A stretch of DNA of 51,696 nt from JAHEJX01 sp041605955 (GTDB lineage Bacteria; Actinomycetota; Acidimicrobiia; Spongiisociales; UBA5794). Of this stretch, positions 34,152 to 43,425 are shown one piece after another (within the stretch, counting starts at the first letter, position 1; every line of letters begins with the position of its first letter). The notes under the pieces are model-generated. The model did no database searches, was not told the origin of the DNA, and worked only from the letters and a program-made list of their open reading frames with translations. The position numbers and the translations under genes are program-made. Location of the stretch: the NCBI GenBank assembly GCA_041605955.1, contig JBFIXI010000023.1, forward strand, positions 1 to 51,696. Reading direction: 5' to 3'.

Positions 34152-34311
34152 GGCAGAAACCCCCGGTGTACGAAACGGCTCTGCTTGCGGAACCGGGACG
34201 CACCACCGCCCGCGGAGCCTTCGAATGTATCGGCAATCCGCTGCGCAGGATTGAGGCGGCGCGGAGGAGGCAGTCCGTAGCTATCAATGGGCTAATCGGT
34301 AGCATGCCGGC

Positions 34312-37300
34312 ATGACCGCCACCGATTCATCCGCGCCCGCGGGCCCTGAGATCAGCGAGCTCGACGAGGCATTCGGTCGCAACAGCTGGCTGGTAGACCA
34401 GATGGAGGCTTTGTACGAGTCATCCCCCATGTCGGTCAGCTCGGCGTGGCGCAAGTTCTTCGCCAGCGGTGGCGTCCAAGGCATGCGCCGCCGCCACCTC
34501 GAAGGCAACGGCGGCGGCATTCCGGAGCCGCCGGAGCACGACATCGACCCTGAGCAGGCCGAAGTCACGCCCCTAGTGGGCGCCGCCGCCACCATCGCCA
34601 AGCGCATGGACGAGAGCCGCGCCTTGCCGACCGCCACCTCAGTCCGCTCCCTCCCGGCCAAGCTGCTCGAAGTCAACCGGCGGATCATCAACAACCAGCT
34701 CGCCCGGCTCAACGAAGCGGCCAAAGTGTCGTTCACCCACCTCATCGGATGGGCCGCCATGCGGGCTTTCCAGGATCGCCCGGCGATGAACGTCGCCTAC
34801 GCCTCCCTCGAGGGCATCCCCCACCAAGTCAGCTACAAGCACATCAACCTCGGACTGGCTATGGACATCCCTCGCCGGGACGGGAGCCGAACCCTGCTCG
34901 TTCCCAACATCAAGTCCGTCGAGCAGATGAACTTCCGCCAGTACTGGGAGGCCTATGAAGACGTCGTCCAGCGGACCCGCAGCGGCAAGATCACCCCAGA
35001 CGATTTCGCCGGGACCACCGCTACGTTGACCAACCCCGGCACGGTGGGAACGGTGCAGTCGGTGCCTCGACTCATGCCCGGCCAGGGAGTCATCGTCGGC
35101 GTAGGGGCGATCGGATATCCGCCGGAATACCAGGGGGCGGATCCGGCCACGATCGCCATGGCCGGCATCGGCCGCACGATGACCATCACGTCAACGTACG
35201 ACCACCGGGTCATCCAGGGAGCCGAGAGCGGCATGTTCCTCCAGCGGATCCACGAGTTGCTGCTCGGCGCGGACGATTTCTACGACGATGTCTTCCGGGC
35301 CTTGGGCATCCCTTACGTCCCTGCGGTATGGGCGGCCGACGAGAACCCGCTCCGCGGCAGCCAACGGTGGGCGGAGAAGCAGGCCCGGGTCTTCCAACTG
35401 ATCAACATGTACCGGGTACGCGGCCACCTCATCGCTGATTTGGACCCGCTGCGCCAGAAGCTCCCCGAGATCCATCCCGAGCTCGATCCGCTCACCTATG
35501 GCCTGACGATCTGGGATCTGGACCGGTCGTTCGCCACCGGGGGGCTTGCCGGCGACGAGGAGATGACTCTCGGCAACATCCTCGGTGTGATGCGAAATGC
35601 CTACTGCAGGACAACAGGCGTCGAGTACATGCACATTCAGGAGCCGCAGCAGAAACAGTGGATCCAGGATCAGTTCGAGGAGCCCCCAGCGGAGATGAGC
35701 AAGCAGGAGAAGCTGCGAATCCTGAGCCTGCTCGGTCGAGCCGAGGCCTTCGAGCGCTTCCTGCACACCAAGTTCCTGGGAGCCAAGCGGTTCAGCCTCG
35801 AGGGGTCGGAGTCGGCGATCCCGATGCTCGACGCGCTGCTCAACGCCGCGGCCAGCGGCGGCGTCGAGCAAGCGACGATGGGGATGGCCCATCGCGGCCG
35901 ACTCAACGTGCTGGCCAACATCGCGGGCAAGAGCCTCGAGTCGCTGTTCCGCGAGTTCTACGGGCACGACCTGTACCCCGGCGATCACAACTTCTCGGGA
36001 GACGTCAAGTACCACCTCGGCACCCGCGGGGTCCACGTGGCCCCCGACGGAACCGAGATAGCAATCGAGGTGGCGGCCAACCCCAGCCACCTGGAGGCGG
36101 TGAATCCCGTGCTGGAGGGCATCACCCGCGCCTTGCAAGACAAAGTGGGCGACGACGCGGCCGACAAGGTGATGCCCGTGTTGCTTCACGGCGATGCCGC
36201 CTTCTCCGGCCAGGGCGTCGTTGGAGAGACGTTCAATCTCAGCCAGCTCGACGGCTACTTCACCGGGGGAACCGTTCACCTCGTCATCAACAACCAAGTG
36301 GGGTTCACCACTGCCAGCCGTGACGCCCGGTCGAGCCACTACGCCACCGACATCGCCAAAGCGATCCAGGCGCCGATCATTCATGTCAACGGCGACGATC
36401 CGGAGGCGTGCGTGCGCGCCGCGCGCATCGCCTTCGAGTATCGGCGCAAGTTCCACCGCGACGTGGTGCTGGACTTGGTGGGCTATCGCCGACTGGGCCA
36501 CAACGAGGGCGACGAGCCCAGCTACACCCAGCCCAAGATGTACGCCATAATCAACCAACACCCCACGGTGCGCGAGATGTATGTCGATCAGTTGCTGCGG
36601 CGAGGGGACCTAGACGAGTCTGAAGTTCAGGAGCGCTTCGACGATTTCCGCGCCCAGATGGAAGCAGCGCTGGAGGCGTCCCAGAGCGGTCCGGGCCCGG
36701 TGCGAGAGCCACCGCGAGACGAGGAGCCGCCCACACCGCCGACAACTGCGATCAGCCCCGACCTGGCGGCCCGAGTCGAGGCCGGCCTGCACCGGTTGCC
36801 CCCGGGCTTCGTTCTCCATCCCAAGCTGGCCAAGCTCATGGAAGAGCGCCACCAGCTCTTCGTCGAGGGTTACATAGATTGGGCGATGGGCGAAGCCCTC
36901 GCCTGGGGCTCGCTATCGCTCGAGGGGGTACCGGTACGGCTGGCAGGAGAGGATTCCCAGCGCGGCACTTTCAGTCATCGCCACGCCGTGGTCGTCGACT
37001 TCGTCACCGAGGAGGAGTACACGCCGCTGCGTCACCTCGACGAGAACCAGGCGCGGATCCAGATCTGGGACAGCCTCCTGTCCGAGTTCGCCGCGATGGG
37101 CTTCGAATACGGCTATTCGGTGGCTGCGCCGGAGACGCTCGTGATGTGGGAGGCCCAGTTCGGCGACTTCGTCAACGGGGCTCAAGTGGTCATCGACCAG
37201 TTCATCACCAGCGGTTACGACAAGTGGCACCAAAGATCCAGCCTGGTCATGCTGCTTCCACACGGGTTCGAAGGTCAGGGACCGGAGCACTCGTCGGCTC

Positions 37301-37890
37301 GGCTCGAACGGTTCCTCACCAACGCCGCCGAGGACAACATGCGGATCGTCGTGCCCTCGACGCCGGCGCAACTCTTTCATCTCTTCCGCATTCAGGCGCT
37401 GCACCCGGTCAAGCGGCCGCTCGTCGTGATCGCCCCCAAGTCGCTGCTGCGCACCCGCGAGACGTACAGTCCCCTCGACGAGGTCACCTCCGGGACGTTG
37501 CAGGCCGTCATCGCCGACACGACAGTGACCGGCCCGGTCCGGCGCGTGGTGATGTGCACCGGCAAGATCTATTACGACCTCGCTGGGTATCGCCGCGAGC
37601 ACGGCCACGACGACGTCGCTCTCGTCAGAATGGAAGTCCTGTATCCCTTCCCGGCAGAAGCCATCAATGAGGTGTTGGCGCCCTACGGCGATGCAGAGAT
37701 AGTTTGGGTACAGGAGGAGCCGGCCAACATGGGAGCATGGCGGTTCATGTCTCGCTACCTATTCGTGGAAGCCGGGCGATCGAGCCGGGGCATCTATCGG
37801 AAGGAGTCCTCGAGTCCCGCTACCGGCAATCCTCGCACCCACGCCCGGGAGCAGCAGCTGCTGATGGAGAAGGCTTTCGCTCTTCAGTGA
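34312..37890 (+). CDS. kgd: Multifunctional 2-oxoglutarate decarboxylase/dehydrogenase E1-E2 (Kgd)
   Basis: This 1192-residue actinobacterial fusion has an N-terminal helix (FGRNSWLVDQMEALYESSP), a succinyltransferase E2-type domain lacking a lipoyl domain (about 80-330; TSTYDHRVIQGAESG with His298) and a thiamine-diphosphate E1 domain. E1 landmarks are MGMAHRGRLNVLANI, NPSHLEAVNPV, HGDAAFSGQGVVGETFNLSQ, VINNQVGFTT and RHAVV near the C-terminal part, ending HAREQQLLMEKAFAL. It decarboxylates 2-oxoglutarate to feed succinyl-CoA or succinic semialdehyde in the TCA cycle. Length matches mycobacterial Kgd (~1230) with a shorter, less Ala-rich linker at 65-90. In mycobacteria GarA, an FHA protein, controls it; no garA is present here. 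Confidence 0.96.
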   Translation: MTATDSSAPAGPEISELDEAFGRNSWLVDQMEALYESSPMSVSSAWRKFFASGGVQGMRRRHLEGNGGGIPEPPEHDIDPEQAEVTPLVGAAATIAKRMDESRALPTATSVRSLPAKLLEVNRRIINNQLARLNEAAKVSFTHLIGWAAMRAFQDRPAMNVAYASLEGIPHQVSYKHINLGLAMDIPRRDGSRTLLVPNIKSVEQMNFRQYWEAYEDVVQRTRSGKITPDDFAGTTATLTNPGTVGTVQSVPRLMPGQGVIVGVGAIGYPPEYQGADPATIAMAGIGRTMTITSTYDHRVIQGAESGMFLQRIHELLLGADDFYDDVFRALGIPYVPAVWAADENPLRGSQRWAEKQARVFQLINMYRVRGHLIADLDPLRQKLPEIHPELDPLTYGLTIWDLDRSFATGGLAGDEEMTLGNILGVMRNAYCRTTGVEYMHIQEPQQKQWIQDQFEEPPAEMSKQEKLRILSLLGRAEAFERFLHTKFLGAKRFSLEGSESAIPMLDALLNAAASGGVEQATMGMAHRGRLNVLANIAGKSLESLFREFYGHDLYPGDHNFSGDVKYHLGTRGVHVAPDGTEIAIEVAANPSHLEAVNPVLEGITRALQDKVGDDAADKVMPVLLHGDAAFSGQGVVGETFNLSQLDGYFTGGTVHLVINNQVGFTTASRDARSSHYATDIAKAIQAPIIHVNGDDPEACVRAARIAFEYRRKFHRDVVLDLVGYRRLGHNEGDEPSYTQPKMYAIINQHPTVREMYVDQLLRRGDLDESEVQERFDDFRAQMEAALEASQSGPGPVREPPRDEEPPTPPTTAISPDLAARVEAGLHRLPPGFVLHPKLAKLMEERHQLFVEGYIDWAMGEALAWGSLSLEGVPVRLAGEDSQRGTFSHRHAVVVDFVTEEEYTPLRHLDENQARIQIWDSLLSEFAAMGFEYGYSVAAPETLVMWEAQFGDFVNGAQVVIDQFITSGYDKWHQRSSLVMLLPHGFEGQGPEHSSARLERFLTNAAEDNMRIVVPSTPAQLFHLFRIQALHPVKRPLVVIAPKSLLRTRETYSPLDEVTSGTLQAVIADTTVTGPVRRVVMCTGKIYYDLAGYRREHGHDDVALVRMEVLYPFPAEAINEVLAPYGDAEIVWVQEEPANMGAWRFMSRYLFVEAGRSSRGIYRKESSSPATGNPRTHAREQQLLMEKAFALQ

Positions 37891-37908
37891 ATTGGCGCCG
37901 GCCGGCCA

Positions 37909-38208
37909 TCATGCCAGCCGCCGGGCGAACGGGTCGGCCTCATCGCCGACCCCCGACCCGGGAGACTCCGACCCGAGCGACTCCGACCCGGGAGACTCCG
38001 ACCCGACTGGCCCCGATCCGCTCGACTCTGACCCAACCGCCCCCGAGCCAGCCGGCTGGAACCCAGCCGGCTCGATCGCGTCCTGCACGACTCGGATGAC
38101 CTCCGACCATGCCGCCATCTCGCTGCAGCTGAGGCAGTAGGCGGCGCTTCCCTTGATCACCTCGGCAGGATCCCCACATCGGGTGCAAGCGCGGGATAGA
38201 TCGGTCAT
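37909..38208 (-). CDS. Small zinc-ribbon protein with Gly-Ser repeat tail
   Basis: This 99-residue protein has two CxxC pairs, ACTRCGDP (Cys8, Cys11) and AYCLSCSEM (Cys25, Cys28), a classic zinc ribbon. A short helix (MAAWSEVIRVVQDAI) and a tail of five or six imperfect 15-base repeats follow, coding for GSESP/GSGPV-type pentapeptides up to GDEADPFARRLA. The tail is probably disordered. No family name can be given. It lies between the convergent kgd end (18 bases) and the upstream end of the EtfD-like gene, and may only be expressed weakly: no clear ribosome site precedes the ATG. Zinc-ribbon cysteines are the main reason to call it a gene; the competing open frame on the other strand lacks any motif. 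Confidence 0.55.
   Translation of the reverse strand: MTDLSRACTRCGDPAEVIKGSAAYCLSCSEMAAWSEVIRVVQDAIEPAGFQPAGSGAVGSESSGSGPVGSESPGSESLGSESPGSGVGDEADPFARRLA
37955..38040. repeat. 15-base coding repeats in the zinc-ribbon tail
   Basis: On the + strand, units close to GACTCCGACCCGGGA recur with 15-base spacing (in-frame multiples), encoding the GSESP-type tail. Copies become less exact to the right. Confidence 0.7.
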
Positions 38209-38280
38209 GGGTAGCCATATCGGCGGGGGGCGGCGAGTCCTTGACTTTGCGAGCGCCCTAGCCGGGTGCAGCTGGTCGGA

Positions 38281-40473
38281 TCACTCCAGAGTCTCCTCGG
38301 CGAGCAGCATCGCGATGTCCTTCACCAGCACTGCATCAGCTCCGATCTCCTTGACGCCGTCGTCCATCATCACGAAGCAGAAGGGACAGCCGGTGGCGAC
38401 AACGTCGGCACCCGTGGCAACTGCCTCCTCGGATCGTTCGATGTTGACCTTTTTGCCGGTGTGCTCCTCCATGAAGAAGCGGCCCCCGCCGGCGCCACAG
38501 CAGAAGCTGTCGGTGCCGTTGCGGGGCATCTCGACCCGGTTGCCCACCAAGTCGAGCACATCGCGAGGCGCGATGAAGACGTCGTTGTGCCTGCCGAGGT
38601 AGCAAGGATCGTGGAAGGTGATCGTGCCACCGCCGCGCACCGGCTCGAGCCGCCCGTCGGCGATCAGCGACGCCAGCAGCTCGGAGTGGTGGATCACTTC
38701 GTAGCTTCCTCCGAACTGGGGATACTCGTTACCCAAGGTGTTGAAACAGTGAGGGCACTGGGTGATGATCTTGGCGATTCCCAGCTCGTTGAGGGTCTCG
38801 ATGTTCTGTAGCGCCAGGCCCTGGAACACGTACTCGTTGCCGGTACGTCGGGCTGGGTCACCGGTGCAGAGCTCGCGCGGCCCGAGGATCGCAAAGTCGA
38901 CTTCTGCGGCGTGGAGAAGTCGGGCAACGGAAATGGTCACCTTCCGGTTACGATCGTCAAACGATCCGGCGCAGCCCACCCAGTAGAGGTATTCCGCTTC
39001 TACTCCTGGCTCGCCCAGAACCTTGACGGGGAAATCGAGCTGGTCGGTCCAGTCGCCTCGGGTGGCCTGCCCCATTCCGTAGACGTTCGACGAGTTCTCG
39101 AGGCTGACGTAGGCCTTGCCGAGCTCGGAGGGGAAATCGGCCTCCATCAGCGACAGATACCGCCGCATGTCGAGGATCTTGTCCACGATCTCGATATTGA
39201 CCGGGCAGGCTTCGTCACAGGCTCGACAGGTGGTGCACGCCCACAGCTCCTCCGAGGTGATGCGCTCGAAAACGTTGTCGGAGGTGACGGTGATCGCGCC
39301 GTCGACGCCGACCGGCGGCGACACCGGGCTGGCGGCGGTGCGAGCGGCGACTTCGCCGAGCTTGAGGACGATCTCGCGCGGATCGAGCGGTTTGCCCGTG
39401 GTGTTCGCCGGACATACGGCGGTGCACCGGCCGCACATCGTGCAGGCGTCGGTGTCGAAGAGCTGTTTCCAGGTGAATTCGCCGACGACGGAGGCACCGA
39501 CGGTCTCGATGTCCTCGGCCTCCATGAGATTGGGCATCTCCCGCATGGCACCTTTCGGCCGATCCCGCGGCGACAAATACATGTTGGCCGGCGACGTGAC
39601 CATGTGACGCAGCTTGGTCGTCGGCAGGAGCACGAGAAACGCCACGAACAACACCGCGTGCGCCGCCCACATCACTTGGTGCCAGCCGGCGGCAGCACCC
39701 TGCGGGAACAAGTAGCTGAGGATGTAACCGACGAACGACCACATCTCCCATTCGGGCCGCCCAATAAGGCTGATCCGGGCGGCTTCGATGAGCAGCCCGG
39801 TTACGCCGATGGCGGCCAGGGTGCCCAAGATCACGCCATCCTCGGGGCGGGTCTTGCTGCGGATCCGCCATGGCGGGAACCCATAACGCCGCAACGCGGC
39901 CCAGCCCAGCCCACCCAGATACACCAGGGCGAAACCGTCGAGGACGAATGAGTAGCCCTGGTAAACGGCACCGTGGAGGAATTTCAGATTGGTGGGCAGC
40001 AGATGGTCGATCTCGAGGGTGACGGTGCCGAGGAAGAGAACGATGAACCCGTAGTAGATGGCGGCGTGCATGACGCCGGCCGCCGGGTCCCGCAGCAGGG
40101 TCTTCATCGCCAGGCCCTCGCGCAGGTTGTGGATTCGCTGTTTCAGCAGGCGAGTGCGGTCCTCGCCGACACCACGCGCCCAATTCCTGGCTCGCAACGC
40201 GAAGAAGTAGGCCGACACGAAGATTGCGGCCGACACGCCGATGTAGAACAGCGCCACCAGCACGTCGGGAACGTTGCCGAACACCGGGCGGCCCACTTCG
40301 AGCTCCGGCTCTGGCGACAGCCCTCCGAGCCACCAGAGCAGCATGGTGCCAACCGCACCGGCTGCTCCGGCCAGCAGCAGAATGCTGGCAACGCTCAGGC
40401 GGCGCGCCGTCGGCTCAGCGGCCTCCTCCTGCTCGACGGTCTCCGGTGCGGCCAAACCATCCCTCCGTTCCAT
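38281..40473 (-). CDS. EtfD-like ETF:menaquinone oxidoreductase (iron-sulfur membrane protein)
   Basis: This 730-residue protein has five to six membrane helices in its first half, of nitrate-reductase-gamma type (about 25-50, 70-92, 136-158, 175-195, 212-235, 262-285). A ferredoxin domain with two 4Fe-4S motifs follows (CTMCGRCTAVC at 344-354; CTTCRACDEAC at 413-423). Two heterodisulfide-reductase CCG domains close the protein (WVGCAG...QCPHCFNTLG and HDPCYLGRHND...CCGAGGG...TGCPFCF). The architecture matches Rv0338c/EtfD and Bacillus FadF, which take electrons from ETF reduced by acyl-CoA dehydrogenases and pass them to menaquinone. The ATG at 40473 is chosen; a TTG at 40500 adds nine residues. 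Confidence 0.88.
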   Translation of the reverse strand: MERRDGLAAPETVEQEEAAEPTARRLSVASILLLAGAAGAVGTMLLWWLGGLSPEPELEVGRPVFGNVPDVLVALFYIGVSAAIFVSAYFFALRARNWARGVGEDRTRLLKQRIHNLREGLAMKTLLRDPAAGVMHAAIYYGFIVLFLGTVTLEIDHLLPTNLKFLHGAVYQGYSFVLDGFALVYLGGLGWAALRRYGFPPWRIRSKTRPEDGVILGTLAAIGVTGLLIEAARISLIGRPEWEMWSFVGYILSYLFPQGAAAGWHQVMWAAHAVLFVAFLVLLPTTKLRHMVTSPANMYLSPRDRPKGAMREMPNLMEAEDIETVGASVVGEFTWKQLFDTDACTMCGRCTAVCPANTTGKPLDPREIVLKLGEVAARTAASPVSPPVGVDGAITVTSDNVFERITSEELWACTTCRACDEACPVNIEIVDKILDMRRYLSLMEADFPSELGKAYVSLENSSNVYGMGQATRGDWTDQLDFPVKVLGEPGVEAEYLYWVGCAGSFDDRNRKVTISVARLLHAAEVDFAILGPRELCTGDPARRTGNEYVFQGLALQNIETLNELGIAKIITQCPHCFNTLGNEYPQFGGSYEVIHHSELLASLIADGRLEPVRGGGTITFHDPCYLGRHNDVFIAPRDVLDLVGNRVEMPRNGTDSFCCGAGGGRFFMEEHTGKKVNIERSEEAVATGADVVATGCPFCFVMMDDGVKEIGADAVLVKDIAMLLAEETLE

Positions 40474-40548
40474 CAGCCCGGCGCCGGAGAGTGTAGGCAA
40501 GGCGAGCGGGCCGGCGAGGACGCAGCCGATCGCGCCGACGGCGGCGAC

Positions 40549-42135
40549 TCAGACGCGCCGCTCGGCGAGTATCTGACGCGCCGCCAGCCGCCCCGGGGCT
40601 CCCATCACACATCCACCGGGGTGGGTTCCCGAGCCGCACTGGTAGTAACCGCCGAGCGGGGTTCGATACTGATTCCATCCCGGCGCCGGGCGGAAGAAGA
40701 ACATCTGGGGGGTGAGGAACTCCCCGGCAAATATGTTGCCTTCGGACAAGCCCACCTTGCGTTCGATATCCAGAGGCGTAACGACTTCACGGTGGAGGAC
40801 CAAATCGCCGAAGCCGGGGAAGAATCGCTCGATGGCCCGCTGGACGGTATCTCCGAACTCGCCCCGCCGGCCGTCCCAGTCGCCCTCAACCAAGTCATAC
40901 GGGGCGTATTGGACGAAGCAGCTCATCACGTGCTTGCCGGGAGGGCTCATGTCGGGATCGACGAACGACTGCACGCAGCCGTCGACGTACGGTTCGCGGC
41001 TGTACCGACCGTACTTGGCGTCATCGAAGGCGCGTTCGAGGTAATCGATCGTCGGCCCGATGTTGATGAAGCCGCGCAGCATATCGGTGCGGTCGCCGAG
41101 CGCCGGGTGACGCGGCGGGCCGTCCAGCGCGAAGTTCACCTTGGCCGACGTGCCCTGAAACTTGTAGCTCTCGATGCTGCGTACCAACTCGGACGGGAGC
41201 TCCGCCGGGTCGACGAGCTGAAGGAACGTGCGGCGCGGGTCCAGCGCGCTCACCACGATCGGTGCCAGGAGCTCTTCACCGCTCTCCAGCGCCACCCCCA
41301 CGGCCCGGCCGGCCTCTGTGATGACCCGGGCGACTCCCGCCTCCAGTCGAATCTCCGCGCCGAATGCGGCCGCGGCGCGGCCAACCGCCTGGGTGAAGCC
41401 ACCATTGCCACCTTTGTGGAATCCCCACTCCCCGAAGACTCCGTCGATCTCGCCGAGCTTGTGGAACAGCAGCACGAGCCCGGAGCCTTGCGAGCGCGGC
41501 CCGACCTTGCTGCCGATGATGCTGCTGGAGGCGATCGAGGCTTTGAGCACCTCCGACTCGAAGTATTCGTCCAGGATGTCGGCGGCGCTACCGCTGAGCA
41601 GCCGCACCAGCATGTGGAGCACCGCGGGGTCGAGGCTGCGCAGGTGTTTACCGAGCGTCGCCAGGCGAAACAGCTCGTCGGGATCGTCGCCGACGATGTT
41701 GGGGGGGATCTCGTCGATGAGCGGCTTGACTGCGTGGCACACCCGGTCCATCAGATTGCTGTATTCCCGGTAGGCCTCGGCATCCTGCTTGGCGTGGCGA
41801 GCGATCTCGTGATAGTTGGTCTCTGCATCCGGTCCCAGCAGCAGGTAGTCCCCGTCCGCCGTTGGGGTGAAGGACGTGGGCATCGGCAGCACCAGCATCC
41901 CGTGCTTGACCAGCTCTAGCTCGTGGACGATGTCGGGGCGCAGCAGGCTGATCGCATAGGAGAAGGTGGTGAAGTGGAAGCCGGGATACAGCTCCTCGGT
42001 TATCGCCGCGCCGCCGACCACGTGACGCCGCTCGAGGACGACGACGTTGAGCCCGGCCTTGGCGAGGTAGGCGGCATTGACGAGACCGTTGTGGCCGCCG
42101 CCGATCACGATGGCGTCATATTGGTTGGTCGTCAT
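40549..42135 (-). CDS. FAD-dependent oxidoreductase, PYROXD2/phytoene-desaturase-like
   Basis: This 528-residue flavoprotein has an N-terminal dinucleotide-binding fold (DAIVIGGGHNGLVNAAYLAK) and the following GGAAITEELYPGF, typical of the CrtI-related amine/phytoene oxidase family. A C-terminal FAD motif follows: GYYQCGSGTHPGGCVMGAPG. The PYROXD2-like subgroup is closer than true phytoene desaturases, as judged from the HVVGGAA context and the CGSGTHPGGGV-like end. No carotenoid genes are nearby. Its start overlaps the stop of the GcvT-family gene by four bases (ATGA), so the two are translationally coupled; a joint role in oxidising or demethylating one substrate is possible but unproven. 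Confidence 0.87.
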   Translation of the reverse strand: MTTNQYDAIVIGGGHNGLVNAAYLAKAGLNVVVLERRHVVGGAAITEELYPGFHFTTFSYAISLLRPDIVHELELVKHGMLVLPMPTSFTPTADGDYLLLGPDAETNYHEIARHAKQDAEAYREYSNLMDRVCHAVKPLIDEIPPNIVGDDPDELFRLATLGKHLRSLDPAVLHMLVRLLSGSAADILDEYFESEVLKASIASSSIIGSKVGPRSQGSGLVLLFHKLGEIDGVFGEWGFHKGGNGGFTQAVGRAAAAFGAEIRLEAGVARVITEAGRAVGVALESGEELLAPIVVSALDPRRTFLQLVDPAELPSELVRSIESYKFQGTSAKVNFALDGPPRHPALGDRTDMLRGFINIGPTIDYLERAFDDAKYGRYSREPYVDGCVQSFVDPDMSPPGKHVMSCFVQYAPYDLVEGDWDGRRGEFGDTVQRAIERFFPGFGDLVLHREVVTPLDIERKVGLSEGNIFAGEFLTPQMFFFRPAPGWNQYRTPLGGYYQCGSGTHPGGCVMGAPGRLAARQILAERRV

Positions 42136-43361
42136 GCTGTGTCCTTCCCGTGAGGGGCCGCCTTACGCATCGGGTTGTAGAAGGGGGTGGTAGCCACCTC
42201 GGCTCGAACGTACTTCGGCCGATGGGACACCACCAGCTCGAGAAACACTTCCGAGCCGGGAGCCACCCGGTCGAGGGGGAGCTTGGCCAACCCGATATGG
42301 CGCTTCAGGACGGGCGAGAACATGAAGCTGGTGACGTAACCCACATACTGCGCGTCCGGGGTGGTGTTGAAGTCAGCGTCATACAGGCTGAACGTGCCCG
42401 TGCGGTACACGCCGTCCTTGGGTGCGACCAGCCCCTCGTCGTTGTACAGCCGCTCGTAGCCGGCGGCATCGACGACGATACCGACGGTCTTCCAGCGCGA
42501 TGTGCCGGCGCCGCGCTCTTGCTCGATGGCACGTTTGCCGACGTAGGTTCGCTCCGTGGCACTCGGAATCATCCACGCCAGGCCCAGCTCGATAGGAGTC
42601 TCCCGCTGCGCGTCCGTCCAGGCGTGACGGGCCGACTCGAAGTCCGTGCCCAGCAGCAGTAGCCCGGCCTCGAGGCGGGCCATGCCCAGCGCTTGGGCCC
42701 CGATCGGAATGATGTTGTATCCGGCGCCGGCGGCCAGCACGGCATCGAGGACGCCGACGGCATCGCTTGCCCGCACCCACATCTCGTAACCCAGGTCACC
42801 GGTGAAGCCGGTGCGGGAGATGGTGACGGGCGCGCCGGCCACCGTCGTGGTCGCCAGGCCGAAGTAGTCGAGGGGAGCCACTGCGTCCGTGAGGTGGCCG
42901 AGCGCATTGCGGGCATGGGGGCCTTGGACGGCCAACATCGCGAACTGGTCCGACATGTCGACGACTTCCGCTTTACGCCCGGCGATGAGCTGGGTGAGGT
43001 ATCGCAAGTTGCGGCCCACCGTGGTCACCCAGAACTCGTCTTCCGCCACCCGCAGGATCACGCCGTCCTCGAGCACGTACCCGGCGTCGTTGCACCACGC
43101 GGTGTATTGAGCGGCCCCGACGCGACATGCAGTCGGGTCGCGCAACATCACCGTAGCCAGGAAGCCGACAGCGTCAGGACCGTGGACGCGGTATTTGAAG
43201 AGCGGTGACGTGTCGAAGACCCCGACCGCGTTGCGGGTGGCGAAGTATTCGACTGTTGCCGAGTGTTGGTACTTCACCGCCGAGAGATATCCGGCCCAAT
43301 GCTCCCAGAGCTGGGTCTCGCTCAGCTCGGCGAGTCGCTCGTGAAAGGGAGACGTACGCAT
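42132..43361 (-). CDS. GcvT-family (aminomethyltransferase-like) protein
   Basis: This 409-residue tetrahydrofolate-type protein has the GcvT fold: VFDTSPLFKYRVHGPDAVGF, QYTAWCNDAGYVLEDGVILR, AVQGPHARNALG, RTGFTGDLGYEMWV and GMARLEAGLLLLGTDFES (Asp and Glu equivalents of the folate site appear in LEAG and GYEMW). A C-terminal beta-barrel domain ends at about 400. The 'SPLFKYRV' N-terminus and WCND are typical of the demethylase-like branch (relatives of DmdA and LigM) rather than the glycine-cleavage T protein, and no gcvH or gcvP is adjacent. The likely reaction is transfer of a methyl or methylene group from an N-, O- or S-methylated substrate to tetrahydrofolate; the substrate is unknown. 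It is first in the operon with the FAD oxidoreductase. Confidence 0.85.
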   Translation of the reverse strand: MRTSPFHERLAELSETQLWEHWAGYLSAVKYQHSATVEYFATRNAVGVFDTSPLFKYRVHGPDAVGFLATVMLRDPTACRVGAAQYTAWCNDAGYVLEDGVILRVAEDEFWVTTVGRNLRYLTQLIAGRKAEVVDMSDQFAMLAVQGPHARNALGHLTDAVAPLDYFGLATTTVAGAPVTISRTGFTGDLGYEMWVRASDAVGVLDAVLAAGAGYNIIPIGAQALGMARLEAGLLLLGTDFESARHAWTDAQRETPIELGLAWMIPSATERTYVGKRAIEQERGAGTSRWKTVGIVVDAAGYERLYNDEGLVAPKDGVYRTGTFSLYDADFNTTPDAQYVGYVTSFMFSPVLKRHIGLAKLPLDRVAPGSEVFLELVVSHRPKYVRAEVATTPFYNPMRKAAPHGKDTA

Positions 43362-43425
43362 GCTGCGAAGCTAGGAGCGACCCGCAACCCGGTCAACTGA
43401 TCGCCGGCCGCCCTCAAACGTCGAG

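Noticed and set aside
37892..38140. Plus-strand frame rich in Asp-Pro-Gly-Asp-Ser after kgd
   Set aside because: It is the opposite-strand reading of the repeat tail of the zinc-ribbon protein and lacks a motif or ribosome site.
42132..43361. Glycine cleavage T protein
   Set aside because: No gcvH or gcvP nearby, and the SPLFKYRV/WCND features fit the demethylase-like branch better.
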